From an uncultured Paracoccaceae bacterium (GTDB lineage Bacteria; Pseudomonadota; Alphaproteobacteria; Rhodobacterales; Rhodobacteraceae), in assembly GCA_947503765.1 (NCBI GenBank), contig CANNFA010000005.1:210490-274489 (forward strand): a DNA stretch of 64,000 nt, read 5' to 3'. How positions within the stretch are numbered: the stretch's first letter is position 1; every line of letters begins with the position of its first letter. Of this stretch, positions 44,919-54,038 are shown piece by piece. Made by a program: the position numbers and the translations under genes. Below the pieces are notes generated by a model that was not told where the DNA came from, ran no database searches, and saw nothing but the letters and a program-made list of their open reading frames with translations.

Positions 44919-46147
44919 GTGATGTCCTTTCCGTTGAAATCCCGCGCCATGGCGATCAGCGCGGCGGCATCCGCCGCATTGTCCCGCGCCACCAGCAATT
45001 CGCGGCCCATGGCGATGTTGCGCGCCTCCAGCCGGGCGCGCAGGGCGGTGTCCGCGATCGCCTCGAAATCCGCGTTATGCGCCAGCGACAGGCAGCGGCG
45101 GTGCATCTCGACACCGCAGAACCCCATGGCGTCGTCCCAGATGTGGCGTTCCAGCCCCGCCAGCGCAAGATCCCCGTGATCCAGGCTTTCCGGGTACAGG
45201 ATACCGCGCCGCCCGGTCCGCCACAGATGCGCGAATTCCTTGGTGAAAGCGGCGCAGCAGGCCGCGATCTCCTCCAGCAGCCAGTCCTGCATCGGCGCGG
45301 GATCGTCCCGGTGCGCGGGCTGGCTGAAATAGGCCATCAGGAAATTGGCCAGCAGCATCCCCAGATCGAACCCCATCGGGCCGTAATAGCCGAATTCGGG
45401 GTCGATCACCTTGATGTCGGTCTCGGTGCACATCACCGAGCCGGTATGCAGGTCGCCGTGGCACAGCGTCTCTCCGCCGGCGGTAAAGCGCAGCAGCATC
45501 GCCTGCGCCGCATCCCGCACCGCCTGGTCGGCGCGCAGGTCGGCCACCACGGCGGCCAGTTCGGGCGTGTGGTGGTTGCGCTCGGCGTCGAAATAGGGAT
45601 CGGTGAAGATCAGCTGCTCGGTGATGTCGCACAGCGCGACATTGCCCAGAAACAGCGCATGATCGGCTTTCTTGTCGGCCGCGTCCATCGCCAGGTCGGA
45701 TCCGTGAAAAGCGGTGCGCGCACAGAACCGGCCCAGCACCGCGCCCATGTCCTGCACCCGTTCGCCCTTGATCAGCTTGCCGCGCAGGATGACATGCGGC
45801 GTCAGGTATTCCATCACGATCAGCGCCTGATCGCGGTCGAAATGGTAGATCTCGGGCACCAACCCCGGATCGCGCGCCGCCTGCCGGGTCAGGGCCTCGT
45901 GCTCGAAAAAGGCACGGGTCAGCGGCAGGGGCCAGGAATCGCCCACCAGCCGCACATAGGGCAGCGCCTGCTTGACCACCGCCGCGCCATCCGCGCCGCG
46001 CAGGATGAACACGAGGTTGAGGTTGCCGTCGCCCACCTCCTCGACCTGCCAGCTTTCCGGCGGGCCGATCCGCCTGCGCAGGGCATCAAGCCCGCCCAGC
46101 CGCGCGGGCAGCGTGCCCACGTCCAGCGCCTCGTATTGCGTCGTCAT
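44915..46147 (-). CDS. mtnK: 5-methylthioribose kinase
   Basis: This 410-residue member of the aminoglycoside-phosphotransferase-like kinase family has MtnK motifs [13 protein letters not shown], catalytic loop [10 protein letters not shown], and metal-binding [16 protein letters not shown]. It phosphorylates free 5-methylthioribose at C1. The start at 46147 is chosen because GGGGGAGG lies just upstream; an extra 25-residue extension is possible but not supported. Needing a kinase for free methylthioribose fits import of that sugar by the divergent ABC transporter. Confidence 0.93.
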
Positions 46148-46269
46148 CGGCACCTCCCCCGCGCCTGCCTCGGTCGGGATCAGCGTTCCCGCATCCTCGT
46201 CAGAAGTCAAGGCAGTTGACAAAAGACAACGACCCCGCGCAGGATCGCCGGCAAGGAGGACCGCCCCCG

Positions 46270-47784
46270 ATGCGCCAGCCCGTCTGCAGCGTGAAAGACC
46301 TGACCAAGGCGTTCGGGCCGACCTCGGTGCTGCGCGGGATCGACCTCGATCTGCATCCCGGCGAGGTGACGGTGCTGATGGGCGCGAACGGCGCGGGCAA
46401 GTCGACGCTGGTCAAGATCCTGTGCGGCGTGCACCGCGCGGATGGCGGCACCGTCACGCTGGACGGCCGGCCCTTCGCCCCCGCCTCCCCGGCCGCGGCG
46501 ATGCGGGCGGGCGTCTCCACCGTGCACCAGACGATCAATGACGGGGTGATCCCCGATCTCGACGTGGCCTCGAACCTGCTGCTCGACCGGCTGGCCGAGC
46601 CCGGCGCGCGGCTGTGGCTGCGCGGCCGGCGGATGCGCGAAGAGGCGCGGCGCATCGCCGAGGCGATGGATCTGAAGCTCGACGTGCGGCGCCCGGTGCG
46701 CGATCTGGACCTGGCCGACCGCCAGCTGATCGCCATCGCCCGCGCCATGACCCGCGAGCCGCGCGTGCTGATCCTGGACGAGCCGACATCGTCGCTGTCC
46801 GCGGCCGAGGCGAGCCGGCTGTTCGCGCTGCTGGACAAGGTGCGCGAGCAGGGGGTCGCGGTCCTGTATATCTCGCACCGCATGTCCGACATCCGCCGCA
46901 TCGCCGACCGGATCGTGTCGATGCGCGACGGGCGCGTGACAGGCGTCTTCACCGACAAGCCGCTGGACACCGAAGGCGCGGTGACCGCGATGCTGGGCCA
47001 CGCGATGACCGATACCGGCCTGACCATCCCCGAACCGGGCGCGCCGCTGCTGCGCGCCGAGGGGCTGCGCCTATGGCCCGACGCCGTGCCCTTCGATCTG
47101 ACCGTGCGGCGCGGCGAGGTGGTGGCCGTGGTCGGGCTGGTCGGCTCGGGCAAGGCGCAGCTTTCCGGCGCGCTGTTCGGCATCGCCCCGCCCCATGGCG
47201 GCACCCTGTCGCTGGACGCCGCCGCCTATGCGCCGCAAAGCGCGGCGGGCGCGATCCGCGCCGGTGCCTTCCTGTGCCCGCGCGACCGGGGCAATAACGG
47301 CATCGTGCCGGAATTCGACATCGCGCAGAACCTGACGCTGCCGTTTCTCGGGCGGCACAGCACCGGCCCGTTCCTGCGCCGCCGGGCAGAGCGAAGCACC
47401 GCGCAAGGCATGATCGAGCGGCTGGGCATCGTCTGCGAGGGGCCGCGCCAGTCGGTGCTGTCGCTGTCGGGCGGCAACCAGCAGAAGGTGATGATCGGCC
47501 GCTGGCTGTCGCAGCCCTGCGACCTCTTGATCCTGGACGAGCCGTTCCAGGGCGTCGACATCCGCGCGCGCCGCGACATCGGCCGCCACATCCGCGACAC
47601 CGCCGCCGCGCGCGCGACACTCGTGATGGTGGCCGAGCTTGACGAGGCGGTGGAGATCGCCGACCGCATCCTCGTTCTGCACGACGGCAGCGTCGTGTCC
47701 GAACACCGCAACCAGGATCTCGACACCGGCGCCGTGATGGCCGCCGTGTCGGGCCGCAGCCTTCAGGACAGCGCCGCCCCATGA
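46270..47784 (+). CDS. CUT2 sugar ABC transporter ATP-binding protein (RbsA type)
   Basis: This 504-residue double ATPase has a first half with Walker A GANGAGKST and Walker B VLILDEPTSSLS. The second half has the weakened GLVGSGKAQ loop and an intact LSGGNQQK signature, as usual for RbsA proteins. AAGGAGG at 46253-46259 supports the ATG at 46270. It is the first gene of the plus-strand operon divergent from mtnK. Confidence 0.9.
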   Translation: MRQPVCSVKDLTKAFGPTSVLRGIDLDLHPGEVTVLMGANGAGKSTLVKILCGVHRADGGTVTLDGRPFAPASPAAAMRAGVSTVHQTINDGVIPDLDVASNLLLDRLAEPGARLWLRGRRMREEARRIAEAMDLKLDVRRPVRDLDLADRQLIAIARAMTREPRVLILDEPTSSLSAAEASRLFALLDKVREQGVAVLYISHRMSDIRRIADRIVSMRDGRVTGVFTDKPLDTEGAVTAMLGHAMTDTGLTIPEPGAPLLRAEGLRLWPDAVPFDLTVRRGEVVAVVGLVGSGKAQLSGALFGIAPPHGGTLSLDAAAYAPQSAAGAIRAGAFLCPRDRGNNGIVPEFDIAQNLTLPFLGRHSTGPFLRRRAERSTAQGMIERLGIVCEGPRQSVLSLSGGNQQKVMIGRWLSQPCDLLILDEPFQGVDIRARRDIGRHIRDTAAARATLVMVAELDEAVEIADRILVLHDGSVVSEHRNQDLDTGAVMAAVSGRSLQDSAAP

Positions 47785-48797
47785 CCGACACTGCCCGCCT
47801 GACCGACCTTGCGATCCGCTACGGCTTCATCGTCCTGCTGGTGGGGCTGGTGATCTTCTTTTCGGTCGCCGCACCCGGTTTCGCCGGGCCGCGTTCGGCG
47901 GTGTTCGTGTTCCAGTCGGTGGCGATCACCGGCATCCTGGCGCTGGGGGTGACCTGCACGCTGGTGGTGGGCGGGTTCGACCTGTCGATCGGCGCGGTGG
48001 CGACCTCGGCGCTGATGCTGTCGGCCTATGTCATGGTGGTGCTGGAAATGTCGGCCTTCGCCGCCGTCCTCGCCTGCCTGGTGATGGGCGCGCTGGTGGG
48101 GCTGGTGAACGGGCTGCTGATCGTCAAGTTCAAGGTGCCCGACCTTCTGGCGACGCTGGGCATGATGTTCCTGCTGGTGGGCCTGCAACGCATCCCGACC
48201 GAGGGGCGCAGCATCTCGACCGGCATGACCCTGCCCGACGGATCGACCGCCGAGGGCACGTTCAGCGCGGGCTTCCTGTGGCTGGGTCGGCACCGTTTCG
48301 ACCTGGTGCTGGAAAAGCTGGTGCCGGTGCCGGTGGTGATGTTCCTGGCCGTGGGGCTGGGCATCTGGGTGTTCCTGGAAATGACCAAGCATGGCCGGCT
48401 GATGTACGCCATCGGCTCGAACGCGCGGGCCGCCAGCCTCGCGGGGGCCAACGTCAACCGCTACAAGATCGCGGCCTACATGATTTCCGGCGTCATGGCG
48501 TCGATCGGGGGCATCCTGCTGGCGGCGCGGCTGGGGCGCGGCGACATCGCGGGCGGCACCAACCTGCTGCTCGATGCGGTCGCCGCCGCGCTGATCGGCT
48601 TTGCCGTGCTGGGCGCGGGCAAGCCGAACGCCTTCGGCACCGCTGTCGGCGCGCTGTTCGTCGGCATCCTGCTACAGGGGCTGACGATGATGAACGCGCC
48701 CTACTACACGCAGGATTTCGTCAAGGGCGCCGTGCTTGTCCTCGCGCTCATGTTCACCTTCGCCCTGTCCGAGCGCGTGCGCAAGGGCGGGCATTGA
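47781..48797 (+). CDS. CUT2 sugar ABC transporter permease (RbsC type)
   Basis: This 338-residue permease has about ten membrane segments and RbsC-family motifs: VTCTLVVGGFDLSIGAV, the GSNARAASLAGANVNRYKIAAYM cytoplasmic region, and LDAVAAALIGFAVLGAG. It overlaps the ATPase gene by four bases and would form a homodimeric channel. Confidence 0.9.
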   Translation: MTDTARLTDLAIRYGFIVLLVGLVIFFSVAAPGFAGPRSAVFVFQSVAITGILALGVTCTLVVGGFDLSIGAVATSALMLSAYVMVVLEMSAFAAVLACLVMGALVGLVNGLLIVKFKVPDLLATLGMMFLLVGLQRIPTEGRSISTGMTLPDGSTAEGTFSAGFLWLGRHRFDLVLEKLVPVPVVMFLAVGLGIWVFLEMTKHGRLMYAIGSNARAASLAGANVNRYKIAAYMISGVMASIGGILLAARLGRGDIAGGTNLLLDAVAAALIGFAVLGAGKPNAFGTAVGALFVGILLQGLTMMNAPYYTQDFVKGAVLVLALMFTFALSERVRKGGH

Positions 48798-48823
48798 CCC
48801 GAAATCGCAAGGGAGGAAATGCG

Positions 48824-49867
48824 ATGAAACTGACCAAGAGAAGCTTTCTGGCGCTGAGCGCCGGCACGATACTGGCCGGCACCGGCGCGATGGCGCAGGA
48901 CATGCCCGCGCCGCTGGACAATCCCGGCGAGGTGCAGATCGCGCTGGTGCGCTACCTGTCCACCGGCGATTTCTTCCAGGCGTATCTGGGCGGTGTCGAA
49001 CGCCAGGCAGAGGCGCTTGGCGTCGATCTGCGCGTGCTCGACAGCCGCCAGGACGCGGCGCTGCAATCGGACATGGTCGATCAGGCCATTTCGCTTGGCG
49101 TGGACGGGATCATCATCCAGCACGGGCTGACCGAATCGATGATGGCCGCCGCGCAGCGCGCGGTGGATGCCGGGATCAAGGTCGTCGCCTTCGACGTGAA
49201 CGTGGAAAACGCGGCGATCCCGCAGATCGAGCAATCCGACTACCTGCTGGGCAAGCTGGCCCTCGAACAGGCGATCGCGGATAACGGCGACGCCTTCAAG
49301 GCCGGCTACGTCTATGTGCCCGGCATCGCCCCGCTCGACCGGCGCGACGTCGCCTGGCAGGAGGTGAAGGAGGCCAATCCCGGCATCGAGGAGGTCGCGC
49401 AGTTCGGCACGCTGGACAACCCGATCGCCAACTCGGTCGCCAACCAGGCGCGTTCGGTGCTTCAGGCCAACCCGGACATCACCGTGATGTTCGCCCCCTA
49501 TGACGAGTTCGCCAAGGGCGTCAAGATCGCGGTGGACGAGGCCGGGCTGGGCGAGGATATCGACATCTACTCGGCCGACATCTCGACCGCCGACATCGCC
49601 GCGATGCGCGAGCCGGGCAGCGCCTGGGTCGCCACCGTGGCCACCAACCCCGCCGTGGTGGGCGAGGTGTCGGTGCGCGCGCTGGCGATGATGCTGGCGG
49701 GCGAGGATCCGGGCGCCAGCGTGATCGTGCCGCCGACGCTGATCACGCAGGACTTCCTGAACGACAATGACATCGCCAACATGGACGCGCTGTCGGCGGC
49801 GATGCCGCAATTCGCCCATGCCGACGTGGCGGTGCCGGACTGGATGCCGCTGCCCGCGCGCGACTGA
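48824..49867 (+). CDS. CUT2 sugar ABC transporter periplasmic binding protein
   Basis: This 347-residue protein has a signal peptide (MKLTKRSFLALSAG..GAMAQ, possibly Tat-independent) and a ribose-binding-protein fold. Markers are ALVRYLSTGDFFQAYLGGVERQ, VDGIIIQHGLTESM, VVAFDVNVENAAI and ITVMFAPYDEFAKG. GGGAGG lies a few bases before the ATG. Because it is divergent from mtnK-mtnA, 5-methylthioribose, 5-deoxyribose or a related pentose is the leading ligand guess. Confidence 0.88.
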   Translation: MKLTKRSFLALSAGTILAGTGAMAQDMPAPLDNPGEVQIALVRYLSTGDFFQAYLGGVERQAEALGVDLRVLDSRQDAALQSDMVDQAISLGVDGIIIQHGLTESMMAAAQRAVDAGIKVVAFDVNVENAAIPQIEQSDYLLGKLALEQAIADNGDAFKAGYVYVPGIAPLDRRDVAWQEVKEANPGIEEVAQFGTLDNPIANSVANQARSVLQANPDITVMFAPYDEFAKGVKIAVDEAGLGEDIDIYSADISTADIAAMREPGSAWVATVATNPAVVGEVSVRALAMMLAGEDPGASVIVPPTLITQDFLNDNDIANMDALSAAMPQFAHADVAVPDWMPLPARD

Positions 49868-49931
49868 TCGCGGCCCCACGCAACGCCGGGATCCCGCATC
49901 GCGGGGCCCCGGCCCGTCCCAAGGAACGACG

Positions 49932-50870
49932 ATGACCCAGCTTCGCAACGAAAAGAGTGTCGAGGAGGTCGCGGACGGCATCCGCCGCCGCGTCTTCGAA
50001 CACACGATCCGCAACAATGGCGGCTACCTGTCGCAGGCCTGTTCGGCCGCCGAACAGCTTGCCTGGCTGTACCAGGAGGAACTGCATCTCGGCGCGCCCA
50101 CCCTGCCGATGATCCCCGCGCCGTTCGGCGGCGTGCCCTCGGCGGACAATCCCGACTACCACACCGGGGCCGGCTATAACGGGCCGGCCGCGCCGGAATA
50201 CGACCGGCTGTTCATCGCGCCCGCGCATTACGCGCTGGTCGCCTATGCCACGCTGATCGAGACCGGCCGCATGGCCCCCGAGGGGCTGGAGATGTTCAAC
50301 AAGGACGGCTCATCGGTCGAGATGATCGGCGCCGAACACTCGCCGGGGATGGAGGTGCATAACGGCACGCTGGGTATCGGGCTGTCCACCGCCGCGGGCC
50401 TTGCCTGGGGCCGCGCCCGGCGCGGCGAGACCGGGCGCACCTGGGTCTTCATGTCCGACGGCGAGGTGCAGGAAGGCCAGACATGGGAGGCGATCCAGGC
50501 CGCCGCGCATCACCGCATCGACAACCTTTACGCAATCATGGACGTGAACGACCAGCAATGCGACGGCGCCATGTCCTCGGTCATGGAGGTGCGCGACATC
50601 CAGGCCAAGATCGAGGCGTTCGGCGGCGTGGCCGTCTGGATCGACGGGCACGACCCCGATGCGATGCGCGCCGCGCTGAAGACCCCGCACGAAGGCAAGC
50701 CGCTGATCATCCTGGCGCGCACCGACCCGACCAAGGGCATGGCGCCGCTGATGGCCCGCTTTCCGCGACTGCACTACGTCCGCTTCAAGTCGGAAGAGGA
50801 ACGCGCGCAGATGAACACCGACATAGCAGGCGCGCTGGGGGTGGACCCCGTGAAGCTGGAGGATCACTGA
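49932..50870 (+). CDS. Transketolase N-terminal (thiamine diphosphate-binding) subunit
   Basis: This 312-residue protein corresponds to the N-terminal half of transketolase. It has the SDGEVQEGQTWEA thiamine diphosphate/metal motif followed by MDVNDQQCDG, and a substrate-phosphate-binding GAEHSPGMEVHNGTLG segment. AAGGAA lies 6 bases before the ATG. Such half-size transketolases work as a complex with the C-terminal subunit encoded next. Split transketolases are known in several minor sugar pathways, where they accept atypical ketose phosphates. Confidence 0.87.
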   Translation: MTQLRNEKSVEEVADGIRRRVFEHTIRNNGGYLSQACSAAEQLAWLYQEELHLGAPTLPMIPAPFGGVPSADNPDYHTGAGYNGPAAPEYDRLFIAPAHYALVAYATLIETGRMAPEGLEMFNKDGSSVEMIGAEHSPGMEVHNGTLGIGLSTAAGLAWGRARRGETGRTWVFMSDGEVQEGQTWEAIQAAAHHRIDNLYAIMDVNDQQCDGAMSSVMEVRDIQAKIEAFGGVAVWIDGHDPDAMRAALKTPHEGKPLIILARTDPTKGMAPLMARFPRLHYVRFKSEEERAQMNTDIAGALGVDPVKLEDH

Positions 50871-51874
50871 TGCCCGAAATGGTGAACCGCCCCTATGAGC
50901 GTGCGTTCGAGGCGCATGCGCTGGCCAACCCGGACGTGCTGTGCCTGTCCGCCGACCTGACATCGTCGTGCGAGATCGACAAGTTCCGCGACAATCATCC
51001 CGATCAGTTCCTGTCGCTGGGCATGGCCGAGCAGAACATGCTCAGCTTTGCCGGCGGGCTGGGGCTGGCGGGCTTTCGTCCCTTCATCCACACCTTCGGC
51101 GTGTTCCTCTACCGGCGGCCCTATGACCAGCTGATGGCCTCCGTCGCCTATCCGCGCCGCAAGGTCCGGCTGATGGGGTTCCTGCCCGGTGTGACCACGC
51201 CGGGCGGCATGACCCACCAGGCGATCGAGGATATCTCGGTCATGCGTTCGATCCCGAACATGACGGTGCTGGAAACCGGCGACGCGACCGAGGTCGAATC
51301 GATCTGCGCCGCCGCCGACAGCATCGACGGCCCGGTCTATTGCCGCGTGCTGCGCGGGTCGGTCCCGCGCCTGTTCGACACGCCGATCAAGGTGGGCGAG
51401 ATGCGCGTTCTGTCGGAAGGCACCGATGTGCTGGTGGTGACCGCCGGCATCACCACCGAGGAGGCGATGCGCGCCCGCGCCGCGCTGGACCGCGCCGGCC
51501 TGTCGGTGCGGCACCTGCACCTCAACACGATCAAGCCGTTCGACGCCGCCGCGCTGCTCGACCATATCGGCTCGGTCAAACACGGCGTCGTGACGCTGGA
51601 AAACCATGTCACCGAGGGCGGGATCGGCTCGCTCGTGGCCGAAACCATGGCCGATGCCGGCGTGGGCAAGCGGCTGGTGCGGCTGGGCCTGCGCGACACC
51701 TATGCGCATGGCGGCTCGCGCGCCTACCTGATGCGGTATTACGGGCTGGATGCGCTGGCGCTGGTGCGCGGCATCGAGGGGCTGATCGGCACCGATTTCG
51801 GCATCTCCGAGGCCGATCTCGACGCCGCGCGCGTCGAGGCGGTGCATTCGAACGTGAAGGCCGAAGGGCTGTGA
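50870..51874 (+). CDS. Transketolase C-terminal (pyrimidine-binding) subunit
   Basis: This 334-residue partner of the preceding subunit has the pyrimidine-domain motif LGMAEQNMLSFAGGLGLAG (catalytic Glu in AEQN) and a C-terminal transketolase fold (LENHVTEGGIGSLVAE). It shares one base with the N-subunit gene (TGATG) and overlaps the RuBisCO-like gene by four bases, so the three are coordinately translated. Confidence 0.87.
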   Translation: MPEMVNRPYERAFEAHALANPDVLCLSADLTSSCEIDKFRDNHPDQFLSLGMAEQNMLSFAGGLGLAGFRPFIHTFGVFLYRRPYDQLMASVAYPRRKVRLMGFLPGVTTPGGMTHQAIEDISVMRSIPNMTVLETGDATEVESICAAADSIDGPVYCRVLRGSVPRLFDTPIKVGEMRVLSEGTDVLVVTAGITTEEAMRARAALDRAGLSVRHLHLNTIKPFDAAALLDHIGSVKHGVVTLENHVTEGGIGSLVAETMADAGVGKRLVRLGLRDTYAHGGSRAYLMRYYGLDALALVRGIEGLIGTDFGISEADLDAARVEAVHSNVKAEGL

Positions 51875-52974
51875 CCGGGCGCTTCACCGTCACCTACCGC
51901 ATCCTCGCCCCCACCGAGGCGGAGGCCCGAACCCGCGCCGAGGCGATCGCGCTGGAACAGACCGTCGAGATCCCGCGCGAGGTGGTGCCCCACGGCTTCA
52001 TCGAGGACGTGGTGATGGGCCGGGTGGAGGATGTCGCGCTGGAAGACGGCGCCTTCACCGCGCAGATCAGCTACAGCCCGGAAAGCTGCGGCGACGAGCT
52101 GCCGCAGCTTCTGAACGTGATGTTCGGCAATTCGTCGATCCAGCGAGGGCTGAAGGTGACGGGCTTCGATCCCGGCCCGCTCGCCGCCGCGCATCCCGGG
52201 GCGAATTTCGGCATCGAGGGCCTGCGCGAGATGTCGGGCGCCAACGGCCCGCTGATCGTGCCGGTCATCAAGCCGCAGGGGTCCAGCCCCGAACGGCTGG
52301 CGGAAATCGCGGGCCTTTGCGCGCGGGGCGGCGCGCATATCGTCAAGGAAGACCACGGCCTGACCAACCAGCCCGCCGCCCCGTTCCGCGAGCGCGTGCC
52401 CCGCATCGCCGAGGCGGTGGCCCGCGCCAATGCGGAAACCGGGCTGAGGACACTCTACTTCCCCTGCCTTGCCGGGCATTCCGAGGATCTGGAGGCGATG
52501 GCCGACTTCGCCGAGGGCGCCGGCGCCGACGGGTTCCTCGTCATGCCGGGCCTGTTCGGGTTCGACCTGGTGCGGCGCCTGACGCGGCGCGTGCGGCCGC
52601 GCCCGGTGATGACGCATCCCAGCTTCCTGGGGCCTTACGTCCTGTCGCCCGATACCGGGTTCAGCCACGGCATGATGTTCGGCACCCTGCAACGGCTGGC
52701 CGGCGCCGACATCTCGGTCTTTCCCAATGTCGGCGGGCGGTTCGGCTTCACCGAGGCGGAATGCCGCGAAATCGCCGCCGCCTGCCGGGCGCCGGACGGC
52801 ATCGGCCGGCCGATCCTGCCCAGCCCCGGCGGCGGCATGAGCCTGGAACGCGCGGCGGACATGCGTGCGATGTACGGCGACGACGCCGCGTTCCTGCTGG
52901 GCGGCAGCCTGCTGCGCGAGGGCGCGAAGATGGGCGACGCGATCGCGCGCCTGCGGGCGCTGCTGGAAGGATAA
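51871..52974 (+). CDS. RuBisCO-like protein (form IV type)
   Basis: This 367-residue RuBisCO-like barrel is shorter than true RuBisCO. The metal-site segment reads IVKEDHG, with Lys159 in the position carbamylated in RuBisCO, Asp161 retained, and His162 where RuBisCO has Glu. Further markers are VMTHPSFLGPY and the phosphate-loop glycines SPGGGMSLE. Such proteins enolise or decarboxylate sugar phosphates (for example methylthioribulose-1-phosphate isomerases and enzymes of apionate catabolism). The GTG start overlaps the transketolase stop. With mtnK and mtnA nearby, methylthioribulose-1-phosphate is a reasonable substrate candidate, but an apiose-type pathway is an alternative. Confidence 0.82.
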   Translation: MTGRFTVTYRILAPTEAEARTRAEAIALEQTVEIPREVVPHGFIEDVVMGRVEDVALEDGAFTAQISYSPESCGDELPQLLNVMFGNSSIQRGLKVTGFDPGPLAAAHPGANFGIEGLREMSGANGPLIVPVIKPQGSSPERLAEIAGLCARGGAHIVKEDHGLTNQPAAPFRERVPRIAEAVARANAETGLRTLYFPCLAGHSEDLEAMADFAEGAGADGFLVMPGLFGFDLVRRLTRRVRPRPVMTHPSFLGPYVLSPDTGFSHGMMFGTLQRLAGADISVFPNVGGRFGFTEAECREIAAACRAPDGIGRPILPSPGGGMSLERAADMRAMYGDDAAFLLGGSLLREGAKMGDAIARLRALLEG

Positions 52975-52984
52975 GGCGGCCCAC

Positions 52985-53045
52985 GCCCCGGACTTGATCC
53001 GGGGCCTCCTGTCTTCGGGACGAGGCCCCGGATCGGGTCCGGGGC
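52985..53045. repeat. Tandem palindromic intergenic element (GCCCCGGA/TCCGGGGC)
   Basis: Two copies of the same inverted repeat lie between convergent genes: GCCCCGGA-CTTGA-TCCGGGGC (52985-53005) and GCCCCGGA-TCGGG-TCCGGGGC (53025-53045). GGCCTC and GAGGCC between them can pair, so the whole unit can fold as one structure. Such elements are scattered in alphaproteobacterial spacers and may act as bidirectional terminators or REP-like repeats. Confidence 0.7.
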
Positions 53046-53106
53046 GCGGGTTCCGCCTGGCGCCGGCGCGCGCGGTTCCCCGCGTTGCGGCCCTGCACCC
53101 GCGGCT

Positions 53107-53943
53107 TCAGCGTGCCGCGCCGGCGCGGGACACGAAACGCGCCACGCGGGCCGGATCGACCGGGTTCCACCACACGCCGCCCTCTTTCAGCGACGACGCC
53201 ACGATCACCCCGTCCGTCAGGCCCAGGATCGCGGCCACGTTGTCCTCGGTCACGCCGGAGCCGACCAGCAGCGGCAGATGCGTCGCATCGCCGATCTCTC
53301 GGATCTCGTCCTCGCTGGCGCTGTGGCCGGTGCGCTGCCCGGTGGCGATGATCGCGTCGCTGTCGAAGAACGCCAGATCGCGCGTCAGCTCTGGGATCGA
53401 CCGGTCGGCGACGATGGCATGCGCGCCGTGCTTCACATGGGCGTCGGTGAATACCCGGATCCGTTCGGCCCGCAGTTGCGCGCGATAGCGCAGCGCCTCG
53501 GCGGCGCGGCCCTCCATGAAGCCCTCGTTGGCGACATAGGCGTTGGCCCACTGGTTCACGCGAATGAACTCCGCGCCGCTGGCCGCCGCGGCCGCCAGCG
53601 CCGGCACCGGCGCGTTGGCCAGCACGTTGATCCCCATCGGCACGTCCACGGTCTGCCGGATCCGGTCCGCGATGACCGCCATGAAGGCCGCGGTTTCCGG
53701 GCCGATATCCTCGGGCTTGGAGAACGGGACATCGCCGTGATTCTCGACGATCAGCCCGTCCAGCCCGCCCTCGATCAGCCGCTCTGCATCGCGCAGGCAG
53801 GCATCGAGGATCCGCTCGCGGCTTTCGCCCCGGTAGCGCGGCGCACCCGGAAGTGGCGGGCAATGCACCATGCCGATCAGCGCCTTGTCGCGCCCGAAGA
53901 TGTCCTTGATCGCGCTCGCGGCGCGGTCCGAGACTGGCTGCAT
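53107..53943 (-). CDS. BtpA/SgcQ family protein
   Basis: This 278-residue TIM-barrel-type protein has BtpA motifs LIGMVHCPPLPGAPRY, GLIVENHGDVPF, FIRVNQWANAYV and GSGVTEDNVAAIL. The family was linked to photosystem I assembly in cyanobacteria, but in heterotrophs it occurs in sugar and nucleoside catabolic operons (SgcQ) with no defined activity. AAGGA sits seven bases before the ATG at 53943, which is preferred over the ATG two codons upstream. It is convergent with the RuBisCO-like gene and may be co-transcribed with the DgcA-like gene upstream. Confidence 0.8.
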   Translation of the reverse strand: MQPVSDRAASAIKDIFGRDKALIGMVHCPPLPGAPRYRGESRERILDACLRDAERLIEGGLDGLIVENHGDVPFSKPEDIGPETAAFMAVIADRIRQTVDVPMGINVLANAPVPALAAAAASGAEFIRVNQWANAYVANEGFMEGRAAEALRYRAQLRAERIRVFTDAHVKHGAHAIVADRSIPELTRDLAFFDSDAIIATGQRTGHSASEDEIREIGDATHLPLLVGSGVTEDNVAAILGLTDGVIVASSLKEGGVWWNPVDPARVARFVSRAGAAR

Positions 53944-54038
53944 CGTCATATCCTTTCAGAACGGCCTGTTCGCAATCTTCGGCCCGGTTCTGGCACCGAT
54001 GCGCGCGCGGTGCGAGGATATTTCGACGCCCGGCGGCG

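Noticed and set aside
51871..52974. A functional CO2-fixing RuBisCO
   Set aside because: The metal-binding Glu is replaced by His, the protein is too short, and there is no small subunit or phosphoribulokinase gene in the window.
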